A stretch of DNA of 64,000 nt from an uncultured Bacteroidaceae bacterium (GTDB lineage Bacteria > Bacteroidota > Bacteroidia > Bacteroidales > Bacteroidaceae), in the NCBI GenBank assembly GCA_934271655.1, contig CAKQRW010000007.1, positions 1 to 64,000 of the forward strand, in the 5' to 3' direction. Made by a program: the position numbers and the translations under genes. The notes below the pieces were generated by a model, which saw only the letters and a program-made list of their open reading frames with translations, was not told the origin of the DNA and ran no database searches. Shown here piece by piece: positions 44,893-53,646 of the stretch; within the stretch, counting starts at the first letter, position 1; every line of letters begins with the position of its first letter.

Positions 44893-46008
44893 TTATTTGA
44901 CAATAAGTGATTTCAGACTTTCAGAGCACCATTCCTGCATATTGCCATCTTTGTCTGAGTAGATGAAGAAGGCCATGAGGTCTTTGTGCTCCTTCAGCAC
45001 ATCCTTTGCCTTTTCGAGGTCGAGCACCATGAAGGCTGTGGCATAGGCGTCAGCTTCGGCGCAGTCTTGCGCCAGCACCGTAGAAGACAGGATATTATGC
45101 TGCACAGGACGTCCTGTGCGCGGGTCGATGGTATGAGCCCACTTCTTGCCGTCTTTCTCGTAGAAGTTGCGGTAGTTGCCTGATGTGGCCATCGACATCT
45201 GCGTGACTTGCAGCACTTTCTCTATCTCGTTGTTTTGTCCCGTAGGGTCGTCCTTTGGGCTGTTGATGCCTATCTTCCATAGCATGCCCTTCGGGTTGGC
45301 GCCTCTCAGTCTCACCTCGCCGCCTATCTCCACCATGTAGTTTTTCACCCCTTGGCTTTCCAGATAGTGTCCCACGGCATCCACGCCATACCCCTTGGCA
45401 ATGGCGCTGCAGTCGAGCATTGTGCCTTTGTTGCTCTTCACCACCTTGCCGTCGGTCATCTCTACTTTCTCGAATCCTACCAACTGCATGATGCTGTCTA
45501 TTCTGGCATCTGTCACGTTGTTTGCGTTTTTGAAGCCGAAGCCCCAAAGGTTGACGAGTGGTGCCACCGTGATGTCGAATGCTCCATCGGTGTCTTCTGA
45601 CACTTTCTTTGCCAGGGTGAAGACCTCGGTGAACATGGAGTCGGCCGTCATGTCGGTGTTGTTGTTGATGGCGGTGATGACCGACTTCTTGTTGAATGGC
45701 GAGAGCGACTGGTCTACGCAGTTGAGTATGCTGTCTATGCCTTGCTGCATGTCGGAGGCGGACTGGTAGGTGATATGGTAGAATGTGCCGAAGACCTGGC
45801 CCTCGCTTTTCTTGATGTCGGTCGCTGGCCATTCATTGCCAATAGCCTTTTGCGCTTCGCTTGGCGTGTTGTGGCTGCTGCGGTAGACGTAGACTGTGCC
45901 CATGATGAGCAGGAGCAGCAGCGGCCACCCCCACCATTTTATCTTGTGCGGAGCGTATGGGTCAAAATGCTTTTTTGTCTCATCGGCTTTTGTGCCATCC
46001 TGTTCCAT
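44893..46008 (-). CDS. apbE: FAD:protein FMN transferase
   Basis: ApbE attaches FMN covalently to Thr of proteins such as NqrB and NqrC, using FAD. From ATG at 46006-46008 the product is 371 residues with one membrane segment (WWGWPLLLLLIMGTVYVYR) and the ApbE domain: FGTFYHITYQS, the Mg-site region DGAFDITVAPLVNLWGFG, DCSAIAKGYGVDAVG, EIGGEVRLRG, and HTIDPRTGRPV with the FAD/Mg residues. The frame is open to an ATG at 46113 inside a 15-bp repeat; I prefer 46008, which leaves a 7-base gap after the previous gene. It is functionally linked to the nqr operon about 9 kb away. Confidence 0.93.
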   Translation of the reverse strand: MEQDGTKADETKKHFDPYAPHKIKWWGWPLLLLLIMGTVYVYRSSHNTPSEAQKAIGNEWPATDIKKSEGQVFGTFYHITYQSASDMQQGIDSILNCVDQSLSPFNKKSVITAINNNTDMTADSMFTEVFTLAKKVSEDTDGAFDITVAPLVNLWGFGFKNANNVTDARIDSIMQLVGFEKVEMTDGKVVKSNKGTMLDCSAIAKGYGVDAVGHYLESQGVKNYMVEIGGEVRLRGANPKGMLWKIGINSPKDDPTGQNNEIEKVLQVTQMSMATSGNYRNFYEKDGKKWAHTIDPRTGRPVQHNILSSTVLAQDCAEADAYATAFMVLDLEKAKDVLKEHKDLMAFFIYSDKDGNMQEWCSESLKSLIVK

Positions 46009-46015
46009 GTTGCTT

Positions 46016-46993
46016 TTATTTTCCGTTCTCATGTCCTGTTTCGTGTACGGAATCTGTTCCGCTTCCCGGCTGTTCTGTTCCATTGTCTTTTCCTCCATTG
46101 TCTTTTCTTCCATTATCTATCCCTCCATTGTCTTTTCCTCCATTGTCTTTTCTTCCTTCATGTTGCTCTGTGCCTTCGCTTGCAGCATCAGGATTATTGT
46201 CCGTGTTTATGTCTGTTATCGAAACACTTATGCCCTTCTTCCTGTTCTTTTTCTTTCCCCAGTTGAGGTCAAATATGAGGCTGTAAGTCCCGCTCCAGCA
46301 GGTGGTGTTTGTCGTGTAGCCGTAGCCCGGTATGCAGGCAGGCTTGGAATTGTCATTCTTTGTCGACGAGAATTCTCGTTTGTATCTCACGGCCCATCCC
46401 ATGTGGAAGTTCTTGTACATCTTCACTTCCACGCCGAATACCAGTTCGCCCCATTGGCTTGTGCAGTCAGTGCCTGTGATGGAGAAATCCTGGCTGCCTC
46501 CCCATATGGGATCTTTCAGTTCGGGTCCAGACATGTCGTATTTGAATTTTGACAGTCCGTAGCGCACGCCAGCATAGAGTCTGTTGTCCTGAAACTTGTT
46601 CTTCAGCAGGTTGATATCGAGTCCGAGACGGGCGTATGGAGCACTCACATTGTATGATATGCTTGTGTTGAAGTCTGTCTTCTCGCATTTGCCATATCCC
46701 ACCTCTACTATGGGGAAGTAGGTGTTCTTCAGGTTGAGTCTCAGCGCACCCTCTGCCCATCCATAGTCAGACAGGCAGTAAGCCGCAGGACCATAGATGT
46801 CGGCAGAGAGCGTGAAGCCCTGAAAGAGTGTCAAATGCTGCTTCTCCTCCTTCACTTCCACATACTTGGTGGGCTTGGGTTTCTCTCCAGGCATGAGTCC
46901 CGCATTAGGATTGGTCTCCTGTGCTGTCATGGCCGTGAAGGCCATCCATGCTGTTGTCAGGCTGATTATGTGTCTTTTCATCTTTATGAGCAT
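46016..46993 (-). CDS. Conserved Bacteroidota envelope protein (DUF6048-like) with a repeat-generated tail
   Basis: The 325-residue product begins MLIKMKRHIISLTTAWMAFTAMTA-QE, a signal peptide (the start could be the Met at 46981). Residues about 60-245 alternate aromatic and polar residues like an outer membrane beta-barrel. The last about 70 residues are different: a hydrophilic stretch with five near-copies of KDNGG encoded by a 15-bp DNA repeat. The pairing with the following envelope lipoprotein gene is typical of Bacteroidota; the family name is from memory and moderately sure. It precedes apbE by seven bases. Confidence 0.7.
   Translation of the reverse strand: MLIKMKRHIISLTTAWMAFTAMTAQETNPNAGLMPGEKPKPTKYVEVKEEKQHLTLFQGFTLSADIYGPAAYCLSDYGWAEGALRLNLKNTYFPIVEVGYGKCEKTDFNTSISYNVSAPYARLGLDINLLKNKFQDNRLYAGVRYGLSKFKYDMSGPELKDPIWGGSQDFSITGTDCTSQWGELVFGVEVKMYKNFHMGWAVRYKREFSSTKNDNSKPACIPGYGYTTNTTCWSGTYSLIFDLNWGKKKNRKKGISVSITDINTDNNPDAASEGTEQHEGRKDNGGKDNGGIDNGRKDNGGKDNGTEQPGSGTDSVHETGHENGK
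46080..46154. repeat. 15-bp tandem repeat, five copies, inside the DUF6048-like gene
   Basis: CCATTGTCTTTTCCT-type units start at 46080, 46095, 46110, 46125 and 46140. Units 1-2 are identical to units 4-5 and unit 3 is a variant. In the host frame they code for KDNGG-type repeats; in another frame they create alternative Met codons of apbE (MEEKTMEEKTMEQ). Confidence 0.9.
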
Positions 46994-47008
46994 TATGTTG
47001 GTCTGCTG

Positions 47009-47662
47009 CTATTCCTCTGATTCGTCGCTTGCTATGCCGTTGAAATAAACCTTAACGTTCTCGTTGCCCTCGTAGTCCACATTGGGATTGCTGATTTCAA
47101 TATGGTCAATGGCTGCATTGGTGGACTCTATCCTGCTGAGCGTGTGGAATCTGTATGTGCCGCACTCAGGAAGCTCAACGTAGGGGAAACTCCTGTGAGT
47201 GACCCATATGGTGTCTTTCACCACTACATTTCTGTAGCTGACTATGAGTGTGTCGCGGTCGCGGTAGTAGCTCATAGGCAGGGAGATGCTGGCGGCACCA
47301 TATATGTTGTTGATGAGTACCGTGTCTTTTCTCTGTTGGGCTATTTCCTCTGTATAGCCCTGCTTTACAAGTGATGAGTCCTGGTAGTCTTTGGTGACGG
47401 TCCTGTTTCCTATTTTACGGTAGGTGTACACCGTCTTCATGCCAGGCATGAGTGTGCTGACTGTTATGGTGTCGCCATACTTGATGGCGGTGCCCTCTGA
47501 GTCGTAGAATCCGTATTGGCAAGTCACAGAGTTGTCCAGCGGGCAGTTGTTGGAGTAGCAAGCAGCCATGGCAGCCGTCGCGGCCACAAGGGCTGTGAGG
47601 GCTGCCATACGCCATTTTCTCCTTGCTGAGACTGTATTGTGTCTGTCGTTTAGCATGATCAT
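47009..47662 (-). CDS. Putative lipoprotein (DUF6452-like)
   Basis: From ATG at 47660-47662 (MIMLNDRHN) the product is 217 residues with a signal ending AAMAAC, a likely lipobox (about residue 34). Four further Cys/Asn-rich residues follow (YSNNCPLDNSVTC), then a beta-rich body. The start overlaps the GT2 stop by four bases (ATGA), indicating translational coupling. The longer frame upstream lies over the GT2 gene and is not used. The family assignment is from memory of the usual neighbourhood with the following gene. Confidence 0.7.
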   Translation of the reverse strand: MIMLNDRHNTVSARRKWRMAALTALVAATAAMAACYSNNCPLDNSVTCQYGFYDSEGTAIKYGDTITVSTLMPGMKTVYTYRKIGNRTVTKDYQDSSLVKQGYTEEIAQQRKDTVLINNIYGAASISLPMSYYRDRDTLIVSYRNVVVKDTIWVTHRSFPYVELPECGTYRFHTLSRIESTNAAIDHIEISNPNVDYEGNENVKVYFNGIASDESEE

Positions 47663-48618
47663 ATCTCTTTCTCTACCTGATAGTTGTTCCTTTCTGGAGA
47701 GTTGCGGCTGATGAGGTCGCCCAAAAAGCCGGCCACGAAGAGTTGTGTGCCAAGAATCATCATGGTCAGAGAGATGTAGAAATATGGGCTGGTTGTCACC
47801 AGGGCATGAGGAGTGCCGTTGGCGAGGTCTATCAGCTTGGATGCCCCCACGCACACCACTGCCACAAATCCGATGATGAACATCAGCGTGCCTATGAATC
47901 CGAACATGTGCATTGGTTTCATGCCGAAGCTGTTGATAAACCATAGGCTTATCAGGTCGAGGTAGCCGTTGACAAACCTGTTCCATCCCATGAACTTGCT
48001 CACGCCGTGCTGGCGGGCCTGGTGGTGCACAGGCTTCTCGCCAATTTTTGAGAATCCGGCGTTCTTGGCCAGATAAGGGATGAAGCGGTGCATCTCTCCA
48101 TACACCTCTATGTGTTTCACCACATCCTTGCGGTAGGCTTTCAGGCCGCAGTTGAAGTCGTGCAGGTTGTGTATGCCGCTCACCCAGCGTGTCGTGGCAT
48201 TGAAGAGTTTTGTGGGTATGGTCTTTGACAGTGGGTCGCCTTTGCGCCTGTTCATCTTGTAGCCGCTCACGAGGTCGTAGCCACCCTCCTTTATCATCTT
48301 GAAAAGTCCAGGTATCTCGTCAGGACTGTCCTGGAGATCGGCGTCCATGGTGATGACCACATCGCCTTGGGCTCTGGCAAAGCCATGATAGAGCGCAGGG
48401 CTCTTTCCGTAGTTTCTGCGGAACTTGATGCCATGAACTTCCGGAAACCTGCTGCTGAGGTCTTCTATCACCTCCCACGAATGGTCTGTGCTGCCGTCGT
48501 TGACGAATACCACCTCGTAAGTGAAATGGTTTGCGTCCATCACTCTCTTTATCCAAGCATGCAGTTCTGCTATTGACTCCTCCTCATTGAAAAGAGGCAC
48601 TACCACTGAAATATCCAT
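47659..48618 (-). CDS. Family 2 glycosyltransferase (polyprenyl-phosphate type)
   Basis: The 319-residue product has a GT-A domain starting MDISVVVPLFNEEESI with the nucleotide-sugar motif MDADLQDSPDEIP (about residue 95) and RRKGD..., followed by two C-terminal membrane segments (about 230-255 and 270-295). This is the layout of DPM1/GtrB/ArnC-type enzymes that load a sugar on undecaprenyl phosphate at the inner membrane. The sugar cannot be told. It heads a tight set with the DUF6452-like gene. Confidence 0.92.
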   Translation of the reverse strand: MDISVVVPLFNEEESIAELHAWIKRVMDANHFTYEVVFVNDGSTDHSWEVIEDLSSRFPEVHGIKFRRNYGKSPALYHGFARAQGDVVITMDADLQDSPDEIPGLFKMIKEGGYDLVSGYKMNRRKGDPLSKTIPTKLFNATTRWVSGIHNLHDFNCGLKAYRKDVVKHIEVYGEMHRFIPYLAKNAGFSKIGEKPVHHQARQHGVSKFMGWNRFVNGYLDLISLWFINSFGMKPMHMFGFIGTLMFIIGFVAVVCVGASKLIDLANGTPHALVTTSPYFYISLTMMILGTQLFVAGFLGDLISRNSPERNNYQVEKEI

Positions 48619-48841
48619 AATATGTATATCTGTGTTTTATTGTTTCTTTTTCTTGTTTACATGCGTCTTGGTCGCTTGATGTGTGAATGGGGCGTATGGA
48701 GTTGCTGGCACGTCTTGGGTTTGTCTCCTCGCTGGGTGCCACGCATGTGGCTCATTCACTCTCCGCCAGTGTGTCACTCTGTTCTGTCTGCCTTCGCCTG
48801 TCGCTTGCGCATCGGCACAACATGTGGCCTGCAATCATGAC

Positions 48842-49405
48842 TCATCTCAAGTTGTCCTTTATTTTAGCCAGGTCATATGATGCTATCAAGGCAAGGAATA
48901 CTGAAGCTATAATGCCAATCATGATGCCGTTGCTGAACAGCGACAGGCAGATGTCCCATGGGGTGAGCTGTTCGAAGGCCTTCATCGCTTCTTTGTATTG
49001 GTCCATCATGCCCATCTGCCTGTAGGCTGCCGACACATTGGGGTCATTGAGAAGCTCCATCATCTTGTATGACATCTGGCCTTTGTCAATGAATGTCAGG
49101 TAGGCATAGGATGTGGCGCCAGACAGTATGCTGGCGAATATGAACATCGTGAGGGAGAACAGGTACGCTCGGCCGTAAGTGAGGCGTTCGCCGATGTCGT
49201 AGAGCTTTTTGTTTATCCTGAGGGAAAGATAAGGCGGGATGATGAATGAGAGCAGCGCTGGTATGAGGCATGCCGTCACCAGCGCCATGTTGCTGCTGCT
49301 TATTCCTTCTGCGTAACAGAAGAACATGGCCGCCCATATCAGACCCACGAAAAATCCGTACTCGCTGGCGTATTGGTTTGTTGTTCTTTTGATTTCTGAT
49401 GTCAT
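48842..49405 (-). CDS. DUF4199-type membrane protein
   Basis: From ATG at 49403-49405 the product is 187 residues with four hydrophobic segments (about 16-33, 40-60, 73-97 and 150-175), the layout and length of DUF4199 proteins of Bacteroidota. The frame further upstream overlaps the promoter region and is rejected. Inner-membrane location is likely; the function is unknown. In other Bacteroidota this gene is also found directly before a GT2 gene. Confidence 0.8.
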   Translation of the reverse strand: MTSEIKRTTNQYASEYGFFVGLIWAAMFFCYAEGISSSNMALVTACLIPALLSFIIPPYLSLRINKKLYDIGERLTYGRAYLFSLTMFIFASILSGATSYAYLTFIDKGQMSYKMMELLNDPNVSAAYRQMGMMDQYKEAMKAFEQLTPWDICLSLFSNGIMIGIIASVFLALIASYDLAKIKDNLR

Positions 49406-49480
49406 GTGATTCTTATGTCTGTTTTTTGTTAAAACTTGTACAGACATATGTAGTAATAATGTATAATCACTCGACATGTC

Positions 49481-49503
49481 CGTATCTTTGATGCAAAGAT
49501 ACG
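49481..49503 (-). promoter_or_regulatory. Palindromic promoter element with -7 boxes on both strands
   Basis: CGTATCTTTG (49481-49490), ATG, CAAAGATACG (49494-49503) is a perfect 10-bp inverted repeat. The minus-strand TATCTTTG fits as -7 box of the DUF4199-GT2 unit (start 49405); the plus-strand copy would fire toward ruvC, antisense to it. Confidence 0.55.
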
Positions 49504-49534
49504 AATTATATTGTTAACTAAAGGCTTCGATGTG

Positions 49535-50098
49535 TTAATTATGCACCTTGTCGGCGTTTTTCTTCACAAAATCTTTCCAAGAGCTTATTTTGTGCTCTGC
49601 TCTTGGCACTCCCATCTGTATGAAGTGGCAGTATGCGGCGCCAAGGGCGTCTGTAGCGTCAAACTGCACATTCATGTCTTCGGCTGGTATCTTCAGCATC
49701 CTTTGCATCATGCCTGCCACTTGCTCTTTCGACGCGGAGCCGTTTCCGGTGATGGCCACCTTGATCTTTCGCGGTTCATATTCTGTGATGGGGATGTCTC
49801 TCATTATAGCTGCTGTTATGGCGACACCCTGGGCTCGTCCCAACTTCAGCATGGACTGCACGTTCTTTCCGAAGAATGGGGCCTCGATGGCCATCTCGTC
49901 GGGCTTGTATGAGTCGATGATGCCTGTGATGCGCTCAAATATCCTGCCCAATCTCAGGTAGTGGCTCTCATATTTCTTCAGTTCTATGACACCCATGGCG
50001 AGCAGTTCGGCCTTGTTGCCTCTCACGCGCAGCACTCCGTATCCCATGACATTGGTGCCTGGGTCTACGCCAAGTATAATCTTTTCTGGTTGGTTCAT
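49535..50098 (-). CDS. ruvC: Holliday junction resolvase RuvC
   Basis: Cuts Holliday junctions in recombination with RuvAB. The 187-residue product has the RNase H-like acidic residues: [13 protein letters not shown] (first Asp about 11), [11 protein letters not shown] (Glu about 72), and the C-terminal [12 protein letters not shown] (Asp about 147 and 150). Length is typical. It lies between DUF4199 and DUF4286 genes on the same strand. Confidence 0.96.
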   Translation of the reverse strand: MNQPEKIILGVDPGTNVMGYGVLRVRGNKAELLAMGVIELKKYESHYLRLGRIFERITGIIDSYKPDEMAIEAPFFGKNVQSMLKLGRAQGVAITAAIMRDIPITEYEPRKIKVAITGNGSASKEQVAGMMQRMLKIPAEDMNVQFDATDALGAAYCHFIQMGVPRAEHKISSWKDFVKKNADKVHN

Positions 50099-50409
50099 GT
50101 CTCCTGTCGTTTTAGGAAGGTTCTATAGATGGGCCATGGCAGATAGCATGGCTGCTTTGCTGGCAAGTCAGTCGATAGGACGGGGCAATGCGGGCATTGC
50201 GACTTGATAGACTGTTAAACAGAGTTCCCCGCAAGGCAACAAAATGCCACAGCATAACCTGCAACCGTCCAATCAGTTGCGGTTGTGATTTGATTATTTG
50301 CGGCTATAATTTATGTGGTCTGTCTTTATTGTCATGCAGTTGTCATTGAGTGCCGTTGCAGACACTGGCTCTCTTGTGCTGCCATGGTGCCTCCGCCGTC
50401 TCCGAGAAA
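50099..50409. other. Gene-free stretch between ruvC and the DUF4286 gene
   Basis: No frame is supported. Only a weak hairpin (CAACCG with CGGTTG near 50264-50287) is visible; I see no strong terminator or promoter. Confidence 0.4.
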
Positions 50410-50715
50410 CTATTCAATCACTTCCAGCATAGTGGGGAATCCCACCACGTTGTTGTTGAACATCTTCAGCAGCTCCTCGTTCATCCTTACGGCTGTGGCA
50501 GCATACCACTGGTGGAGCTGTGCCATGCTTTCCACCTCAAACTGCACTGAAAAGCACTCTGACTCATCGTCATGGTGCGAAAGCACACGGCTCATCCTGG
50601 CATTTTTCATCACGCCCGACTTTGTCGCTTCGGGGATGTATTTCTCGTGGAGGTAAACTACAAGATTCTGCGCGTCGGCTGTGCCGACCTGAAATGTGGT
50701 GTTGTATATGAACAT
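50410..50715 (-). CDS. DUF4286-type small protein
   Basis: From ATG at 50713-50715 the product is 101 residues, beginning MFIYNTTFQVGTADAQNLVVYLHEKYIPEA. This pattern, the middle FSVQFEVESMAQLHQWY and the end NVVGFPTMLEVIE match DUF4286, a ferredoxin-like-fold family. The upstream part of the frame runs through the tRNA gene and is not coding. It follows the tRNA gene by 85 bp on the same strand and may be on the same transcript. Confidence 0.78.
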   Translation of the reverse strand: MFIYNTTFQVGTADAQNLVVYLHEKYIPEATKSGVMKNARMSRVLSHHDDESECFSVQFEVESMAQLHQWYAATAVRMNEELLKMFNNNVVGFPTMLEVIE

Positions 50716-50800
50716 GGGGATGACGTCCGATAATTTTGTGAGTGATACTGTGGAAAGAAAAAAGCGCAGACGTAAAAAAACAACAGCCTTTGACCGTCTG

Positions 50801-50873
<73 letters not shown>

Positions 50874-50917
50874 AACGTCAAAGACCGTGAAACTGGTGCT
50901 TTTTGTTAAAACCGATG

Positions 50918-50925
50918 CAAAGGTA
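50918..50925 (-). promoter_or_regulatory. -7 box upstream of tRNA-Thr
   Basis: The minus strand reads TACCTTTG 45 bases upstream of the tRNA 5' end. It is followed by GCATCGGTTTT, the same bases that follow the asnA -7 box. Confidence 0.5.
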
Positions 50926-50969
50926 GCACTTTTTTTTGATTCGGAGTCATTCTGTAGGTAAATATTTCT

Positions 50970-50977
50970 TAAATTTG
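50970..50977 (+). promoter_or_regulatory. Candidate -7 box of the nuclease gene
   Basis: TAAATTTG lies 50 bases before the nuclease ATG and fits TAnnTTTG. The -33 element is unclear. Confidence 0.45.
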
Positions 50978-51027
50978 CATTATATTTCTCTGAAAAACGT
51001 AACCACATTAAATATATCACGAAAAAA

Positions 51028-52020
51028 ATGACAAAACAGACATCCAGGAAGGGAAAAACCACCAGCGGAAAATCAAAGAAAAGCATCATTGTCAAGTGTA
51101 TTGCCATAGTGGTGGCTGCCATAGGGCTCAACTATGTGTGGCCACGCTTGTCGGGTGAAGACTCTCTGCCGTCGGAGGTGGTGGAAGGAGCCGCATCGAA
51201 GCAAAGCCAGGAGCGCAATGCGGCCTATGCTGCCGAAGATGCAAGGAAGGCGAGGGAGGCTGAAGAGGCCAAGCTGAATGACACGGACGCGCCTGACGAC
51301 GGAGTGTCGCGCAAGGTCTATGAGAATCTGGAGCAGCCTGCCGAAATCAACGACCGCAGCGAGGTGCTTCTCTTCAAGCGGCAGTATATCATATCTTATA
51401 ATATAGAGAGGCTCTGCCCAACCTATGTGTGCTGGGAACTCACGCCTGAGCGTGTCAACGGCACAGCGGAGCGCACCGACAATTTCATGCCCGATCCTGC
51501 CGTGTCTGAAAAGCTGCGTGTGGTGACTGGAGACTATGCAAACTCTGGCTATGACCGCGGGCACATGTGTCCGGCCGCTGACAATAAAAACACCGAGGAT
51601 GCCATGATGGAGTCTTTCTTCATGACCAATATCTGTCCGCAGACGCATTCGCTCAATGCGGGGGGCTGGAAGGAGCTTGAGGAGTTCTGCCGCTCATGGG
51701 TGAGAGACTATAATGCTCCTCTATATATATGCTGCGGCCCCATCTTTGACAAGAAGCGTCCTAAGACTATAGGCAAGCGCAAAGGATTCAAGGTGGCCGT
51801 GCCAGACAGGTTCTATAAGGTCATTCTCTATGTGGGAAGGCAGACGCAGGCCATTGGCTTCATATATCCCAACCAAAAGTGCGATGGCGACATGCGCGAC
51901 TATGCCGTCTCCGTCGATGATGTGGAGAAGGTCACAGGACTAGACTTCTTCTACCAGCTTGACGACAAGACGGAGAAGGCTGTGGAGAGCAAGTGCAACC
52001 CGGCGTCATGGGGATTGTGA
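51028..52020 (+). CDS. DNA/RNA non-specific endonuclease (NucA/NUC1 family)
   Basis: The 330-residue product has a basic N-terminus, one hydrophobic segment (about residues 24-40, a membrane anchor or uncleaved signal), a charged Ala/Glu linker, and the His-Me finger nuclease domain. The catalytic signature is DRGHMCPAADN (His about 181) followed by FFMTNICPQTHSLNAGGWKELEEFCRSW with the Mg-binding Asn. It should act in the periplasm or outside the cell, where it can degrade DNA and RNA as nutrients or in defence. No immunity gene is visible beside it, and it stands alone. Confidence 0.92.
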   Translation: MTKQTSRKGKTTSGKSKKSIIVKCIAIVVAAIGLNYVWPRLSGEDSLPSEVVEGAASKQSQERNAAYAAEDARKAREAEEAKLNDTDAPDDGVSRKVYENLEQPAEINDRSEVLLFKRQYIISYNIERLCPTYVCWELTPERVNGTAERTDNFMPDPAVSEKLRVVTGDYANSGYDRGHMCPAADNKNTEDAMMESFFMTNICPQTHSLNAGGWKELEEFCRSWVRDYNAPLYICCGPIFDKKRPKTIGKRKGFKVAVPDRFYKVILYVGRQTQAIGFIYPNQKCDGDMRDYAVSVDDVEKVTGLDFFYQLDDKTEKAVESKCNPASWGL

Positions 52021-52200
52021 TGATGCCAACGGCTTTATTTGCCTTTTGTCCGTGATGGGCTGCTCGGGAAAGCAGCCTATGGCACGGACAAGCAGGGTAG
52101 TAGTCCAAAGTCTTACGGAAAGGACAGCGGACGCAAGTTAGACTCTTGCTGCAGAATAGCAAGATAGTAGTCTAAAGTCCGCTGTATAGGCAAGGACTGG

Positions 52201-52372
52201 ACTGACGGCCTTTTCTGATGAGGGCATAGCTTCGCCCTTCTCACATTGCGCTCACATAGTCCAGACTGATGGCCTTTTCTGATGAGGGCATAGCCTCGCC
52301 CTTCTCACATTGCGCTCACATAGTCCAGACTGATGGTCTGTCCTGATGAGGGCATAGCCTCGCCCTTCTTGA
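52201..52372. repeat. 64-bp tandem repeat between the nuclease gene and pyrK
   Basis: ACTGACGG (52201) and ACTGATGG (52265 and 52329) open units exactly 64 bp apart. The first two are nearly identical and the third is partial. Each holds a small hairpin GGGC...GCCC around ATAGC-TC. The upstream part of the gap (52021-52200) holds no gene but has a GTAGTC-AAAGTC motif twice. Confidence 0.88.
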
Positions 52373-52444
52373 TGAGGCAAGAGAAGATACAAGTAACGAA
52401 AAAGATAAACAACGAACATATAAGCAACAATATAAGTGTAGATA

Positions 52445-53221
52445 ATGAAGAAATACATCAAAGATCTGAAAGTGGCGGCTGTAGAGTTCCCTCATGAACT
52501 TTATGTGCTGCTCAAGCTCACCGATTCGCAACCGCTGCCCGATGTGCGGCCTGGACAATTTGTGGAGGTGAAGGTGGAAGGCAGTCCAAGCACATTCTTG
52601 CGCCGTCCAATATCAATCAACTATGTTGACCGTCAGGCAAACCAACTCTGGCTGCTCATCAAGAAGGCTGGCGACGGGACACGTAAGCTTGCCACTCTCA
52701 GCCAGGGAGACACTCTTAATATAGTGTTCCCGCTGGGCAATGGCTTCTCTCCTGTGCAGAAGCATGGTGAGCGTGTGCTGCTCTCTGGCGGAGGAGTGGG
52801 AGTGGCTCCGCTGCTTGAATATGGCAAATACCTCAAGGAAAACGGAGCGGAGCCAGTGTTCCTTCTCGGAGCGCGCAGCGCAAGCGACCTTCTTGAGCTT
52901 GACATGTTCCGCGCCATCGCTCCTGTATATATCACCACAGAGGACGGAACTGAGGGGGAAAAGGGCTTTGTCACGCAGCACTCGCTGCTCGCGGAGCAGA
53001 CTTTCGACCGCATCTCTGTCTGTGGACCTAAGCCTATGATGGTGAGTGTGGCTCGCTATGCGAAGAAGTCATCGACTCCGTGTGAGGTCTCTCTCGAAAA
53101 TATGATGGCGTGCGGACTCGGAGCATGCCTGTGTTGTGTGGAGAAGACAGTGAAGGGCAATGTGTGCGTGTGCAAGGAAGGCCCTGTCTTTGACATCAAT
53201 GACTTAACCTGGGACTTGTAG
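52445..53221 (+). CDS. pyrK: Dihydroorotate dehydrogenase B, electron transfer subunit
   Basis: PyrK passes electrons from dihydroorotate oxidation by PyrD to NAD+. The 258-residue product has the FAD-binding RRPISINYVD (about residues 55-64), the NAD(H)-binding GGGVGVAPLLEYGKYL (about 115-130) and the four-Cys [2Fe-2S] site ACGLGACLCCVEKT...VCVCKEGPVF (about 222-248). It is the partner of the following pyrD but is separated from it by 425 bases of repeats instead of the usual tight spacing. Confidence 0.95.
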   Translation: MKKYIKDLKVAAVEFPHELYVLLKLTDSQPLPDVRPGQFVEVKVEGSPSTFLRRPISINYVDRQANQLWLLIKKAGDGTRKLATLSQGDTLNIVFPLGNGFSPVQKHGERVLLSGGGVGVAPLLEYGKYLKENGAEPVFLLGARSASDLLELDMFRAIAPVYITTEDGTEGEKGFVTQHSLLAEQTFDRISVCGPKPMMVSVARYAKKSSTPCEVSLENMMACGLGACLCCVEKTVKGNVCVCKEGPVFDINDLTWDL

Positions 53222-53236
53222 CTCAGCCTATGGCTG

Positions 53237-53346
53237 GCGATTCGTTAGCCTAAGGATTGCAACATTTCATCCTATGGATTGCGACTTGTCATGCTATGGA
53301 TCGCGACTTGTCATCCTATGGATTGCGACTTGTCATGCTATAGCTC
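53237..53346. repeat. 22-bp tandem repeat, five copies, after pyrK
   Basis: Units start at 53237, 53259, 53281, 53303 and 53325, exactly 22 bp apart, with the consensus GCGACTTGTCATCCTATGGA plus two bases. A diverged copy before them (from about 53213) contains the last pyrK codons and stop, GGGACTTGTAG. There are no spacers, so it is not CRISPR. Confidence 0.9.
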
Positions 53347-53350
53347 GCAA

Positions 53351-53440
53351 TATCTAAAACACAAGGGCTTGGTCATACATGCCTATTCTTGCTTACTTGC
53401 GTGTCGTGTACGACATATCTAAAACACAAGGGCTTGGTCA
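53351..53440. repeat. 25-bp direct repeat spaced 65 bp
   Basis: TATCTAAAACACAAGGGCTT followed by GGTCA occurs identically at 53351-53375 and 53416-53440. The remaining bases to pyrD (53441-53646) hold no supported feature. Confidence 0.88.
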
Positions 53441-53646
53441 GACTGGTCACAGACTGTTTAGCTTGATGTAACGGCATCTTAGCCTGATGATGTGAATGTA
53501 TGGCCAGCGCGTGCATTGGCATGGAAATGAGTAAAGTCCAGGCTTATGGATATAGCTATTCGGAATAACCAATGCAGGACTCTCAGACAATCAGTGCTTG
53601 GCATTGTTGTCTTGTGATAGCCTGCTTAATACATGAAAATAATATA

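Noticed and set aside
47663..47986. Upstream extension of the DUF6452-like frame
   Set aside because: It lies over the GT2 gene; the ATG at 47662 overlaps the GT2 stop by four bases and gives a proper lipoprotein signal.
51028..52020. Toxin of a toxin-immunity or secretion-system cassette
   Set aside because: It has no immunity-like gene, delivery domain or repeat region; it looks like an ordinary exported or anchored nuclease.
53237..53346. Possible CRISPR array
   Set aside because: The 22-bp units abut directly with no unique spacers, and no cas genes are present.
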